Assembly: GCF_949987535.1 (NCBI RefSeq)
Contig: NC_080082.1
Location: 45,645,374 to 45,709,373 of the forward strand
Source of the DNA: Balaenoptera acutorostrata
Taxonomy: Eukaryota; Chordata; Mammalia; Artiodactyla; Balaenopteridae
Length of the DNA: 64,000 nucleotides
Reading direction: 5' to 3'
Shown here: positions 1-12,800 of the stretch, one piece after another
Layout of the letters: each line of letters begins with the position of its first letter
Position numbering within the stretch: the stretch's first letter is position 1
Position numbers and translations under genes: made by a program
Notes under the pieces: model-generated
What the model was told of the DNA's origin: nothing
Seen by the model: only the letters and a program-made list of their open reading frames with translations
Databases searched by the model: none

Positions 1-139
1 CGAAAGCAGTGGGTGGAGTTAGCCCCTCCCTCAGCTGAGCTTTCAGGTCTCTGTTATCTGTGACCAGACTAGAGTCTGTATATAAACGTCTGCCCCTCCT
101 GTTCTTGTCTCTGCCGGGCATATTGTAGGTCCTTAGTCA

Positions 140-215
140 ACGTTTGCCAACATTAATATTTGTAGACACTCAGAGCAGTGCCTGGCGCACAGCCAGGGCA
201 ATAGGTATTTATTTT
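140..215 (+). mobile_element. Ancient L2/MIR 3'-end fragment
   Basis: The text agcagtgcctggcgcacag followed by an A/T-rich tattta tail resembles the conserved 3' end shared by old mammalian L2/MIR repeats. The fragment is too short for a family call. Confidence 0.5.
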
Positions 216-3200
216 TAGGCTCTCAGGAAGAGTTTTTGATGGAAGAAACTTGGAAATTCATCTTGCATCTCACTGAACACTTCTATCACAGTGGAACAGA
301 GACAGAGCTTGTCTGAGGGTTGGTGGCATGTACAGCAGGGGACTGCTTCCAAGGGCTCATCCAAAGTCACATTCTATCAACAATTTTTAAGGTAGCATGT
401 CAACATGTGTGTGTTAAGATTCTGATAAAAAGATGCTAGAGGAAGCAGTGTGCCGGCAGGAGCTGGTCTGTTTGACATGTGATTGAAGCGTCAGGGGAGA
501 CACAGACCCCCCCACCCGCTCATGGCACAAGCCCTGCCCTCACTCGTAGGCCCCTAGGCCCTGTGGTCAGAACCTGCCTAAGTCTCGGGATGGTAGCCAA
601 GGGAAGCCTGAGCGGAACCCGGGAAGTGGGAGAAAGCAGGTGCTCAGCTGTGCACTGCGGAAGGGAACAGCCTGGCACCCGGGAAGGGACTGCCGCTGGC
701 CGCAGCCGGGCTTGATTTGTGCTGTGCACGGTAGAGCCTGAGGCCCCCCAGCCTCTGATCGATGCAGGTGAGCCCAGAAGACCCCTTTATCGAGGCTGGT
801 GTAGGGAGGTTCTTGAGAGAGCCTGTTTTCTGCCCTCCCGTGGCTGATGGAAGTGAGGGACCCACTACTTTTTTCCAAACCATTTATTGCCACTTACCAC
901 AGGCTTGGTTTATATCTGCTGCTGAGAGCAGAGTGATCCCAATTTGGAAGCCGTGGAGGTCGTTTTTCACCCACACTGACATAAGCCATGACTCTCAAAG
1001 CTGATGACACACTCCAGATAAGGTCAAATGCTCACAGAAAGGGACATTTGGTGCCTCTGTTGCTTAATCCCTGATTGCAAGGAAGCTGCAGACACTAATG
1101 GCTGCTGGGATCTGCCATCCATGTCCCCGAGGGCCGGGGTCCAGGGCCCGGGCCTCCCCGCCTGACGGTCACGCGGACACTATTCATCGCCTGCCAGGCA
1201 CAGCGGGCCGGAGGCCCCGCAGACCCTGTCTTGAGAAGGTTTGGGGCCTGGAGGGGACTGTGGCGGGGTGGGGCAGGTACCGGCTGGGCGTGGGCAGGTG
1301 GTCAGTAAGCTGCACCCTTGAGGGGTCCCCTTCCCTCTCCCCATTTCTCCCCCGACCCGTGGCTGTCGGGTCTCAAGGCCCGTGAGCCTGCAATGGTGCT
1401 GATCGGGCCAGATAGTAGGTTCTGTGGGAAAGAGAAGGTGGGGAAGTGAGGACAGGGAAGCGGCTATAAGATTCTGGAGGAGTGAGTGAGAGCGCACGGC
1501 GGCCGCTTTTGTTCAACCCGAAGGAAGACACACTAGCCAACAGATCACCCACCCAGGGGCCTCAGGGAAAGCTCATGTGTGGATTTCCTCTGCAAGGCTT
1601 GGGTGTGAGAAACGTCAAGTTAAAGCTCTCTACGATTGTGGATGCTCAGTGGGGTCAGAGAGGCGTCCTAGGGGCACCCAGCAGAGTCTTGCTGGGGTCC
1701 CCAGTCCTCCAGTCACCCCCGTGGTGCTTACTGCCCAGGCCCACAGGGTCCACTGGATGGCGAGGTCCCACTCTGCGGCGTGCAGCATCCAGTCGTGGCC
1801 TCTGGCTGTGGCCTCTTGCGGTCCTGCCATCGGGTGCCGTATGCGGTGGGTGCAGTCCCTGACACCCTGGGCTCCTCCCTCCATCCATGGTGGGGCTGCT
1901 CCAGCTTCTTCACTCCTGGGAACCAGCCAGCTAAGGCGTCCGGGCTCTCAAGGTGTGCGCTTGCGTGCGAGGGCGCTGTGGGGAGCTGAGGGAGCTGCTT
2001 TCCAGAGACCAGTTCTTTCGAGGCAGAGTGCTGTGCTTCCAGGGTTGTTCAGGCTCGGGGTGGAGCGGAGGTGTTTTTTCCTCCTGGTTAGTCCATAGTC
2101 ACGGATGGGAAGACAGAGATTCCATTATGGGTTTCCCCACATTCCATGATTAAAATCCCGTGCTGGGCCCTTCCGGGCCTCCTTAGGACAGCTGGCGGTC
2201 GGGCATTATGTAGTGAGTGATGGACTGCGGGACTCCGCTCCCTGTAAGTCTCCCCTTGAAGCAGACGTGGCCCCTGGAGGAGGTCTGAGGGCTTGGTGGG
2301 GTGGTGCTGTGGAGAAGGAGGGAGTCGGGTTCCCCCACTGTGAGCCGAGAACACAGGGCTGCACGGGGGCTCCTGTTTCCCTTCCTCTGGTGTGGGACCA
2401 CCCGGTGTGCTCCCACTCTGCCTGTGCTCTGTGTGCCCGGCTTTACGACTCCCAGGCGGAGGGTTGGTTTGTGCAGAAGTTCCACTCAAAAGGACTTTTC
2501 GGAAGGTCACCCATGCAGTTGTTGATGCTCTGGTGTGTGGAACCTTTTGGGAAGGGCTGCCTTGGAGGGTGAACGCTTGCTCGGAGGGTGAACGCAGGGC
2601 CCCTGCTGGATCCGGGTATCTTGGATGGGGGTCCTGCCCCTCCTCTACTCTGGGCACAAGATCATTGTAAAGAAAATTACTTTTGTCCCAAGATGCATGT
2701 TTCCCACGGGTGGTTTTTTATTTCGTCCACACTCCCCAGCTCAGAAATCTCTTACCTGTCCAGTACAAATCAGATGAGTAATGACTTGCCCCCGAGGACT
2801 GTATTATGGTGAAATTCATCACAGATGGGCTCTCTGCCTTTTTCACTGATGTGGGCGTTCCAGACTGGGCTAAGCCGGGCACAGGACTGGATCACTGAAG
2901 GTGCCGGCTCGTAAACGTCCTGTACAGTGGATGAGTGACGGTGCCCTTGGCTCCTGAGTCCCCATGGATTCTCTCCCCGCCGCCCCCCCGTGCCCTGCCC
3001 AAGGGGGTACTGCTGGCCCATGCAGACGGCCCATAGTTCCGTGGGCTCCTCCGACTCTTGTTTTCCAGGAGGACCACTTGCCTGCTGAGAGCATTGTTGT
3101 GATGTTTTCCAAGTTGAGCTGTAAAGGTGTCTAGAAAAAGATGTTTCCGGCAGAATCAGAGAGGAAACAAGGTTGGCCAGGGCACATGGCGCACAGTTCT

Positions 3201-5790
3201 GCTGTTTTCCCTGAGATTTCTCAAACGGCTGCTGTGGTCCCGGCTCCCCTGGGTACCCCCACTCCTTCCCTGAGCTGTCTTCCCAGACACCCAGCTCAGG
3301 GCCTCAGGGATGCTCAGTGAGGGACCTTCCTCACGGCGGCGCCTGCCCTGTGGGAGTTGACTCATCACTCAGCATTTACTGTCCCCTGACTCCATTTCCT
3401 ATGCGTGGCCGAGCAGGGGCTGAGACTGTGTTGAGCAGAAATGAGAGGAGGGAATCTGGCTAATTTGCTTTTTTCTCTACTTTACTCCTCAGTTCAGCTG
3501 TCTTTAGTGTACCCTGGAACTTATAAAGTGAAAACTGCTAGGAGACTTCTCTTCTCTCCCTTTTAATAAGCTCTCAAGCTGAAAAAGGCTTGTATGAGAA
3601 GAAAGGCAGCCTGAGTCAGTAGGAGCAAGGGCATTAAATAAAATACTCTTTAAGGGTCACGGGGCTCGCGGTGGCTTCGGAGGATTTTTAAATGCGAGCA
3701 AGTGGAACACTGGAGTTTGACTTTACAAAGGGAAAGGCCTGAGGGGACGAGGTTCAGGACCTGGGTGCGTCCCAAGGCTGCACACTCCCCGGCCCCTGCC
3801 CCGGTCTCCCCTTCGCTGTTCCCAGCTCACCAGCTGGGCCCGTGGAGAGAGAATCCCACAGTCTGCGGCTGAGCCGGAGACTAGCCTCCCTGTCGTTCGA
3901 GGGGGCTGTCATGCTTCCAATCCCATTGGGCCCGGTGTCTTTCCCGGCTTTAAAAACACCCAGGGAGAGCCGGAGATCCCCACAGACAGGGCAGGAGGAG
4001 CAGGCAGATCTGGGCTTTTCCTGGAAGAATCTAATTGTGGTACAGGGAAACCGAAGCTCTTTTTCCTCCCCACACCCAGTACTTACACCAGGTCCCCCTT
4101 TGCACCAGTGGGGCTCTGGACCCCTGGGAGTACCCATCCCCCTGTCAGAATAAACAGAAGTCCCTACTTTGTGAGCTTTGTAAGTCTTCTCAACAGAGTG
4201 CTTTGTAAACCTCAGGCACTGTATTCCCTTGGGCACTGGCAGCGTTAATGTTTATTCACTAGGTACCACGTTTGTGCCTTCAGAAGCACATGCTGGGGAC
4301 CCAGGAATCCCTGTCAACCTCTACCAGAAGCAGGGCTCCAGCCATGGCCCCTGCATGTACCCGGACGGGTCGTTCTGAGCGGTCTTGGAATCCCTTCCCC
4401 ACAGTCGTGTCTCTGCCCTTTCGTCCCCAAGGAACTCCTACACGGGCGGCCATGCAATGTCTCCCCCATCTCTGATCCCAGGTGCAGAGGGGCCCGTGGC
4501 CCCAACATCAGGGCTTAATTGTAGAGAATGATAAAGCACAGAACAGACCAAGGTCTGAGAAAGATCAAGAGGAAGAGAGAAAAAGGTTGAGGAACTCAGA
4601 GGAAAAAGAAACACGTCTTCTAATTCACTTAGAAACGGAATCTTCCACCGAACTTTCCCTTGTTCTGATTTCAACTCTGCCAGCCCTTCTCGAGCTGTCT
4701 TAGAACGTAATTGTCTCATTGTAACCTTAAACCTTGTAATTGTGCCCCAGGACAAATCAGTATTAATTTAGCTGATGTGGCATATCTTATAAATCCTATG
4801 TTCTCCCTCCAGCCTCTGTTTGGTTAAGGATTTCCCAAAAAAGTGTATATACCAGGAGAGATGAGCAAGTGTGTGCCGTTTTCAGGCTGCAGTTCTCAGC
4901 TGTCTGGAGGCTGGGGAGGAAGGAGGTTCAGCCTTCCTGATCTGGGGCGGGGGCTGGGGGATGTCTCCACTCCCACAGCCCGGGTATGTCTTAGCCATGC
5001 CTATGCTCAGGGAATTCGAGTCTTCCCTCGAGGAGCCCCAGGGACCCGATGGGTGTCATCCAGAATTTGCAGGGAAACCAGAAGGAAACCACAAATCCAC
5101 GGGGGGCAGGAGAGGAGGGGGCAGAAAGATTTTGCGGTTGAATCTAAAATACAAAGGGAGGGCAGAAGCAGCGACCACAGGGATTTCATTAAGGAGACCA
5201 CAAAATTTAGCCTTAAGAAGTTCACGCCCATGTGGAGACAGTGCAAGGCCCCATTTCAGGGGTAGTACAGAAGGGTTGGGAGGGCTGAGATGTAAAATTC
5301 ATGCCCTGAGCTACTGCAGGCAGTAATTACCTGTGGTTATCCGGTTGCTTCGTGAAGAGCCCTGCTCATGGCTGTTTCCCAGCCTACCCTCTGCCTCTGT
5401 GTGATTTCCCATTTTTCCAGGGTATCTCTGTTCTTACAAGCACATCAGATAAATGCTCTTAAGTGAGCTAAAATTAAACTCCCAAACAAAGAGTTACAAG
5501 TGCTGTTTTATTTCTAGAGATGAAAATTGCACTAGAGTCACTTCTTTATTTGACTACATTACATTACAGTAGAAGGAAGGAGAGGGCTGTGGTACCAAAT
5601 AGTAATTAACTATTTTTCCTCTGTCCTGAAAACTAGTGCGTAGTTAGATCAAAATATGACAGGGTGCATGCTCATTTAATTTTTAAATTGCTTGGTAACT
5701 TCAAATAAAACTACTACAGTGGATATGTCAGTTATTGTGTAAGTGCTAAACATTCAGTGACATATTGGAAACCGCTTTTGTATTATCTGT
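216..5790. other. Intronic sequence with no recognised feature
   Basis: Moderately GC-rich to about 4.5 kb, then falling. Short open frames occur on both strands but overlap each other and show no recognisable protein, splice-site pattern or start context. Sequence around 3480-3700 and 5290-5750 is AT-richer and repeat-free. Confidence 0.6.
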
Positions 5791-5814
5791 GTGGCACAAC
5801 ATGATAGCATTAAT

Positions 5815-6800
5815 TCCTTTACCTAGTCAACAAATATATGGGACACCTACCATGTGAAGATGTCTCTGGGGAGAAGGACTGTACCTGAGAGCATCACGTC
5901 AGTCATAGGTACTGAGCAACAGGACCAATTCTGAGGCTCACAACAGTTCACCATTCTCTCATTCATTCATTCACTCAACAAGCATAGATGGAACTTCATC
6001 CCTTGGCCCAGGTTCCTGCTCACACCACGTTCACAGTTTATCAGAGAGGAAGCAATGAGAACAATTATCATGGCAAATACGCAGGTGGTACATGAGAAGC
6101 ACCAGCAAAAGCATCAAGGAAGAGGGTCCCATTCATTCATTCATTCATTCATTCATATGCTCACTCAGTAGTTCATTCATCCTCAAACACTGGGGATGTG
6201 CCTCAGTCCCTGTCTGCATGGAGCTTACAGGGTGGAGGAAGGGACAGGTATTCATCTGATAATCTCATGAAGAAATGCAAAATCACAACTCTCGCAGGTG
6301 CCTCAGGGAGCGGTATCTCTTGGGTAGGGGCTAAATAGGCACAGCACAGGGAAGAGAATTTCAGGCGGACGGACTGGCCCGTGCAAAGGCCCTGTGGCAG
6401 AGGGAACTGGGTGAATCTGAGGACTGAAAGGTGGGCAGTGGGGCTGGGGGGCAGAGAGGAAGGAGGAATTGTGCGCTGAGCTGGAGAGAGGTGGAGGCGG
6501 CCCATAGGCCTTGCAGACATGTTCAGGATTTTGGTCTCTATCTGCAGAACGGTGGGTGGCTGTTTTGCCATGTGAAGGGTTGTTTAAGGGCTCACGTAGG
6601 CAGGATGTAGGCAGGGAAACCAGTGGAAGCCTGGGTGTTTGGTGGCCGTTTGTATGGGGCAGTGGTGGAGGAGACAAAGCCTGCAGTTTGGAGGTGAAAG
6701 CTGAGTAGGGGTCCGCAGGGGAGCTGGCTGGGGCCAGGAGGTGCAGGCCAGGAAAGGTCGGCACAGATGAGAGTGCAGTGGCCCAGCCATCAGATGGGCA
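5815..6800 (-). mobile_element. Ancient L2-like/mammalian-wide repeat fragments, with (ATTC)n runs
   Basis: Two successive blocks begin with attcattcattcactcaac-type and attcattcattcattc-type runs. They continue with degraded text of the kind catggagcttacaggg, gcaaaggccctgtggcagag and ggtctctatctgcagaacgg. This text is common in old L2-class repeats read antisense. Exact family and boundaries are uncertain. The (ATTC)n microsatellite is at 6131-6155. Confidence 0.55.
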
Positions 6801-6829
6801 AACACCTCTTAGGCTCAGTGACTCTTACT

Positions 6830-8400
6830 GGAGGTCACTGCACATAACAAGGGCCTTCAATACACCAGACGCCCTTGGATATCTATCTAACTGGTGGTCC
6901 AAGACCTTTCCCTAAAGAACTTTAATCTCCTCCTTTGTATGACAGGATTACTTTCATTTTCTGAAGCCAGTCCCACAGGTGTGCCCACCTATCGCCTACT
7001 TATCTATTATAAACCTGTGCAAATTGGGTAATTGTGTGTGCAAATGGGTGGTTAGGTGTGTGTAGGTATGTCATTACTAGATTTGCATTTGTAAATGCTC
7101 ATTTCCTTAAATAACCCCTCTCCCACCCCTACTTCTCTGCTACCTCCCTGCCCCATATCACACGTATCCCCAGGTGTGTGACGGGCCCAGGTGTATCTCT
7201 TAGGTCTGCTCCATTGCACCAGCAGAAATGCCTTCTTCAGCATCCTGCCCCCAGGCCCCTATGTACCACCACACCCCATCCCACCCCTCCGTCAAGAGAA
7301 AGGGAGACACAACATTTCCCCTTCTGCCATGTTGGGTGGTAATTGTTAGCTCTGCCTGTAAATAGTATGGCCTGGAAAGTACACGTGAGAATCATGTGAG
7401 AATCAGCCCTACCTTCCCACAAGAGAATCACGGTTCGTTAATGCACTGGACACGCACACGCCAGTGCTGGGGAGACACTGCGACTTGGAGGAAAGGGCAC
7501 TGGCTGTGGGGTCACACACATCTGGTCCTCATCTCAGCTCAGCCGCTCATGAGCTCTGCTGCCCCTAAAAATAAAGATAAAGCACATAAAGGGTTAGGGC
7601 CTGGCGCAAAGTTGCCCGACGGTGAGACTCTGTTACTTGTATTAATGTTATTGACCTGAATGAAGGTTCTAGTCCTAGGCCTTTTCTTGTGTGTGGAAGG
7701 GACAAAACTTAGGTGAACCTTAATTGCTGCCAATTTTCATGTCATCTGTGGTATGATATTAACAAAAATGATTTTTTTAAAAAGGAGCTAACGTGGGACA
7801 GGTACTTTATGACCCTACAATCATATGGTCTAAAAAAACCAACAAATTGTCACTTTGGGAAACCGTAAAGGGAATATCAAGTAACTAAAACATAAAAGTA
7901 GCCGTTTTTTTTTTTTTTCATTTTGCAGCCTCTATAGTAAAACACCCAAGTCGCACATTTGGTTTGGGATGGACAGGCTGAGCTTTAGTGTTGAAACCCA
8001 GTCCTGCTGGTGGAGGTAGGGTGCTGACCCTGTATGTGCCACGGTGACTGATCAAGATTCGTCCTGCAGGAGGATGGCCCAGCGTCACCCAGACCTCTGG
8101 TTCATCTGTCTGAGGAGGACTGCTTCTGCCCAGTACCCTTTGCTGGGAGAGTCCACAAGTGCCCCTCAGTGATACTGGTGATGACGTTTTCGTACTGTGT
8201 TCTTTCTGACATCAAGCCTTGCCTCTGCCGTGATGAGATGCTTCCTGAACAGCTGTGTCTCTGCGTTTTGCTGAGTCTCAGATGCGCTAAAGGATCTACC
8301 TCTCTTCATGGTAGTTTATTGGGAACTTTTTATTATTTTAATGCAAGTTCAGGTTTATTTGGAATGTAAGATTTAAGATCACTTAACATTTTTGTTTTCA
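6830..8400. other. Mostly unique intronic sequence; possible conserved block at 6850-7110
   Basis: 6850-7110 is repeat-free and contains an octamer-like atttgcat. A poly-T run lies at about 7902-7918. No gene or RNA is recognised. Confidence 0.45.
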
Positions 8401-8407
8401 TTATGTT

Positions 8408-8760
8408 TTTTTTGTTAACTGATTTTACTTTTTAGAGCGGTTTTAGCTTCACGGAAAAAAAACTGAGCGGCAAGTACAGAGCTCCCGTATACCACCTGTC
8501 CCCCCAACAGCCGCAGCCTCCCCCTCTTGGGACATCCCACACCCGAGTGGTACATTTGTTACAATTGATGCACCTACACTGACACATCCTTATCGCCCAA
8601 AGTCCATCGTTTACATTAGGGTTCACTCTTGGTGTTGTACATTCTATGGGTTTAGACGAATGTATAATGACATGTATCTACCATTGTAGTACGGTACACT
8701 ACAAACTGTCATACAGCAGTTTCACTGCCCTAAATATCTTCTCTGCTCTGCCTATTTCAT
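8408..8760 (-). mobile_element. L1 (mammalian L1M type) 3'UTR fragment, antisense
   Basis: The stretch contains the characteristic antisense L1 3'UTR text: gtggtacatttgttacaatt, cccaaagtccatcgtttaca, gggttcactcttggtgttgt and gtataatgacatgtatctac. It is diverged and 5'-truncated. Confidence 0.85.
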
Positions 8761-9614
8761 TGTGTTTTTAAAAGCGACTTCTCATCAAGCAAAAAATGGC
8801 AGTCACAAAAAATGCCAGCCTGTTATTCAGAAAGATGCTGGGTAATTGCCCTCACCCTCACCCAGGAGAGTGATTTTATCTGTAGGAGGGAATTTGGACT
8901 GTCAGATTTCTTCCAAGTGAGAGATCACATGATCTGTGTTCTAGGGTTCATAAAATAACCAGTTTGAAAGAAAATGTCCAATTTGACTTACATTTTTTGG
9001 ATCAATTTGAAGTTCTAGAAATTTGTGGTTTACTTTATTTTGGCAGTGTCTTCAGATTCTTCTCTTCCATCCATCTTTCATTTTGAAGCTCGATGTAGAC
9101 TGCCAATTGTCACAGAGCAGCAGTTTCCGAGAAGAGAATCTAGAAGTGGTTCCAGGGAAAAGGGGAAGTTTTCACAGGATGTGTCCTGCCTCCCTTCTGC
9201 TCTGTGGGGGGCAATCTTTAAAGGGCGTCAGGACCCTCAGCCAGATGGGAGCCTTGGCCTTCCTGCAAGCCTGCTTCTTACTCCTCAGCTTGTTGTCAGA
9301 AGCCAGAGGTCCCGGGTGGCCATCCCACCTCCCAGGACCCTAAGGTTGAAAACTTGAGCATTTAATAGTTGTTAGAACTTGTTACTTCAGCGCTTGGCTA
9401 ACAGACTGGACTGACAATGGTGGTTTGAGACTTAGGTGATTAGAGGGACTGCTCCTGTCTCCGAGTTTCTCCTAAACCTCATGATTCATGAGCACATCAT
9501 GCTCACAATATCTAAACTCATCTTTTGCACCATAAATGGGAGGGTTTTGCTGGAAAGAACTCTCATTGGCCTGGGGCTCTCCAGCTAGCTTCATCTCTTG
9601 TCTGTTTTGTCGAG

Positions 9615-9882
9615 CAAAACTGCACGTGATAAAATTGCATAGAACTAAATACACATGCATACACACACCCCCAAATGGGTGTATGAAAAACTGGTAAAAT
9701 CTGAATAAAGTTGGGGGGTTGTATCAATGTCAGTTTCCTGGCTGTGATGCTGTATTACCGTTTTGCCAGATGTCACCTGGGGGAGGAACTAGGGGAAGGG
9801 TATGCAGGACCCCTCTGTATTATATCTTATAACTGCCTATGATCTACCATTATCCCCAAACAAAAAGTTAAGAAAAACCAAC
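9615..9882 (+). mobile_element. L1M 3'-end fragment, sense orientation
   Basis: Text such as actggtaaaatctgaataaa, gtatcaatgtcagtttcctg and a terminal ccccaaacaaaaagttaaga is typical of L1 3' ends read in the sense direction. Confidence 0.75.
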
Positions 9883-10249
9883 TTTCAGTTCTTTGGTTTA
9901 TACTGTCATCTCCATCTGACTTCTTCGATTTTGGTGTTCTGTGTATTCTTTACTAATCTGCTTCATTTATTTAAGTGTTAATTGACCTTTGTTTATTTGG
10001 TTTCTGTACTAGAAGCCACTCAACAGTAAGACCAAGGTATTAGGGCTTGGAGAAAGGGGTCTGAGAAGACCCTCATCCTCACAAGAGGGTAATCTATGTT
10101 CAGAAATAAGTGGACATGAGAGAGAAGAATCCCCCGGTGGAGAGAGTAGATGACTGACTCTCAACATGGATTTAAGAGTTTACAAATAGACCAGGTCTAG
10201 GTGTTAGAAAGTATAAACAGAAAATAGCACATGATTAAAAAAAAATCAT

Positions 10250-11760
10250 TCTTTAGTTTTCTTTTGAACTTTTGAAATAATTATAGATTTACAAGAAGTT
10301 GCAAAGATAGTACAGAGAAGTCCTATGTACCCTTACTCAGTTTTCCCCATTGCTTATTTCCTATGTAACTGTAGTATAATAGCAAAACCAGGAAATTGAC
10401 ATTGCTACAATGTGCACATAGTTCTATGTCATTTGATCACATCTGTAGACTCTGTAACCACCACCTCAATCAAGATACAGAACTGGTCCGTCATCACAAA
10501 GATCTCCCTCATGCTACCCCTTTATACTTATACCCACTCCAGCACCCACCATTCTAGCCTCCAGCAGCTACTAATCTGTACTACATTTCTGTGATTTTGT
10601 CAGTTTGAGGATGTCATGGAAATGGAATCATTCAGTATATTACCCTTGGCCTTGGCTTGTTTTACTCAGCACACTGCCTGTGAGATCCATCCCCATTGCT
10701 GCTTGGTCTGTTCCTTTTTATTGCTGAGTCATGCTCCTTGCTATGGATGGCCCACAGTTTGTTTAACATTCACCTCTGGTGGGACATTTTGGTTGTTTCC
10801 AGCTTTTAGCTCTTACAAATAAAGCTGCTATGAACAACAGAGTATAGGATTTTGTGTTGAAATAGATTTTCACTTCTGTAAGACAGACACTCAGAAGTAC
10901 AGTTGCTGGGTCATATGGTAAGTGTATGTTTCATTTCATAAGAAACTACCAAACTATTTTCCAGAGTGGCTGTACCATTTTACATGTGGGCCAGCAGTGT
11001 GTGAGAGATCCAGTTTCTTTGCACCCTGGCCAGTATTTGGTATTGTCACTGTTTTTAATTTTAACTGTTCTAGTAGGTGTGTTGTGGTATATTATTGTGA
11101 TTTTAGTTTGTATTTCCCTAATGGCTAGTGATTTTGAACATCTTTTCTTGGTTTATTTGCCATCTTTATATCCTTTTTCATGAAACGCCTGGTCATGTCT
11201 TTTGCCCATTTTCTCATTCTATTATTTGTTTTTTACTGTTGAGTTTTGAGAGGTCTTTATATATATTAGATGTGAGTCCTTTGTCAGATACATGGTTTGC
11301 AAATATTTTCTTCCAGTCTGTAGCTTGTCTTTTCATCTTCTTAGCAGGGTCTGCTACAGAACAAAATTTTTAATTTTGATGAGATCCAATTTATCAATTT
11401 TACTTTTTATGAATCCTCCCTTTGGTGACATATCTGAGAGCTATTGCCCAAGGCCTAGGTCCTGATGATTTCTTTCTTATGTTATCTTCTAAAAGTTTTA
11501 TAGTTTCATGTTTTACATTGAAATCTGTGATGTGCTTCAAGTTAATTTTTGTATTAGATGTGAGATTTAGGTCAAAGTATTTTTGTTTTTTTGGTTTTTT
11601 TGCTTATAGATATCCAATTGTTCCGGCACCATTTGTTGAAAACACTATCTATCCTTCACTGAATTGCTTTTGCATCTTTGTAAAAAATGGAAAATGTTGG
11701 GGCAACTTCTGGGTTTTCTATTCCGTTCCATTGATCTCTGTATCTTGGTCTTTGAGAGTA
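10250..11760 (-). mobile_element. L1M element fragment (3'UTR and end of ORF2), antisense
   Basis: From left to right the sequence passes through antisense L1 3'UTR (gatttacaagaagttgcaaa, ggaaatggaatcattcagta, agagtggctgtaccatttta). It then continues into 3' ORF2-type text (cctttgtcagatacatggtt, atccaattgttccggcacca). Many stops and shifts show it is a decayed copy. Open frames of up to 154 codons here are relics or chance. Confidence 0.88.
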
Positions 11761-11769
11761 AGAAAGAAG

Positions 11770-12345
11770 GACTCCAGGGTCCGGGTTAGGCTCCCAGGGC
11801 CTCTGGCCTCCCCTAGGAATGGATGTGGGCCCCAGAGCTGGGTGCAGCACCCCATGGGGGATTGCCCTGCACGTGAGCATGTGTGAGGGACTCCCCAGAC
11901 CACCTTCTCTGCTGCACTCCCCAGACATTGCTGTTTTTGGTCTCCTTTTCCTTCCTTTCCTTGCTTACGCATGTTCTCAGATTAAAGTGGGATTTTCTAA
12001 AGCAGATTTTTCTATCATGGGGTAAAAATTGTAAGTAAACAGAATTATCATAACAATTTAAATAGGAATAAAATATGTTTTTCTGTTTCTATTCAGAGAA
12101 GGGGAAAGGTAGCTAGAGAAGATGAAAGGAAGATCTAGATTTGTGGGTGGTAGGTGTGTGTGTTTTTTCCCCTTTTCTTCTTCAATAATAGGTACAGAGA
12201 TTTTGTAAAGGACTTCAAGGCAAAAGGAAAAAAAATAGCATATACTGTTATGGGGTTATTTTTATCTTTCATTTTTATGACAACTTATTTGTACTTAAGA
12301 GAAGCTTTCCAAGGAGTTAGAAGCATCATTAAATAAAGACTGTGA
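11770..12345. other. Unique intronic sequence with a small acceptor-preceded open frame
   Basis: A pyrimidine tract (ttttttccccttttcttctt) ending at an AG (12190-12191) is followed by a short open frame with a hydrophobic segment and a TAA-AATAAA-like end near 12334-12340. No protein family is recognised. See the finding on this segment. Confidence 0.35.
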
Positions 12346-12800
12346 AATGTGCAATATGGCTTATTTATTTAAATGTTAATTGGTCCAACGAACACTTCTA
12401 ATTAGCTCTATATTTGCTTAGCAAAAAGTTTTACAAATTCCAATTGTGAAAAGCAGCTATTTTGAGCTGGTAAGCATGTTGCAGCCTCAGCCATGATTTT
12501 TCTATAGTTCTCAGCCCTTGAAGGCACAATTTAATTTTTCATGTATGCATACTAGCAACGGTAAACACTTGCGAGTGTAAAGAACCTTCTTTAATTAGCT
12601 GCACAACAATTAAAGGATTCACAAACTAAATTGAACCCTGTCTCGGTGCTTACTAGCTGAATTCTACCACCTGTCACAACAGCGCTTTGTTCAATCTGTT
12701 ATGCAAAATCATTATAGCAATATAGCGGAGGGGAAAAAAAAGAGAAAACAGCAATTATTTCTTACTTTTCTCTTGAATGGGTTATTTTGGGTTATACTGA
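12345..12800. promoter_or_regulatory. Candidate conserved noncoding regulatory block
   Basis: This repeat-free AT-rich block is dense in motifs bound by developmental factors: several TAATTA/TTAATTAGC homeodomain cores, a POU-like atgcaaaat, CACCTGTCAC (E-box overlapping a TGACAG/Meis-type site) and caattaaagg. It has no open frame and no simple repeat. The call is by composition and motif content only; conservation was not tested. Confidence 0.4.

Noticed and set aside
1098..1385. GC-rich patch as a ZNF536 promoter CpG island
   Set aside because: Few CpGs relative to GC content, no clear first exon or donor, and short extent.
10412..11886. Series of + strand open frames of 60-154 codons
   Set aside because: They are read from the wrong strand of a decayed L1 element.
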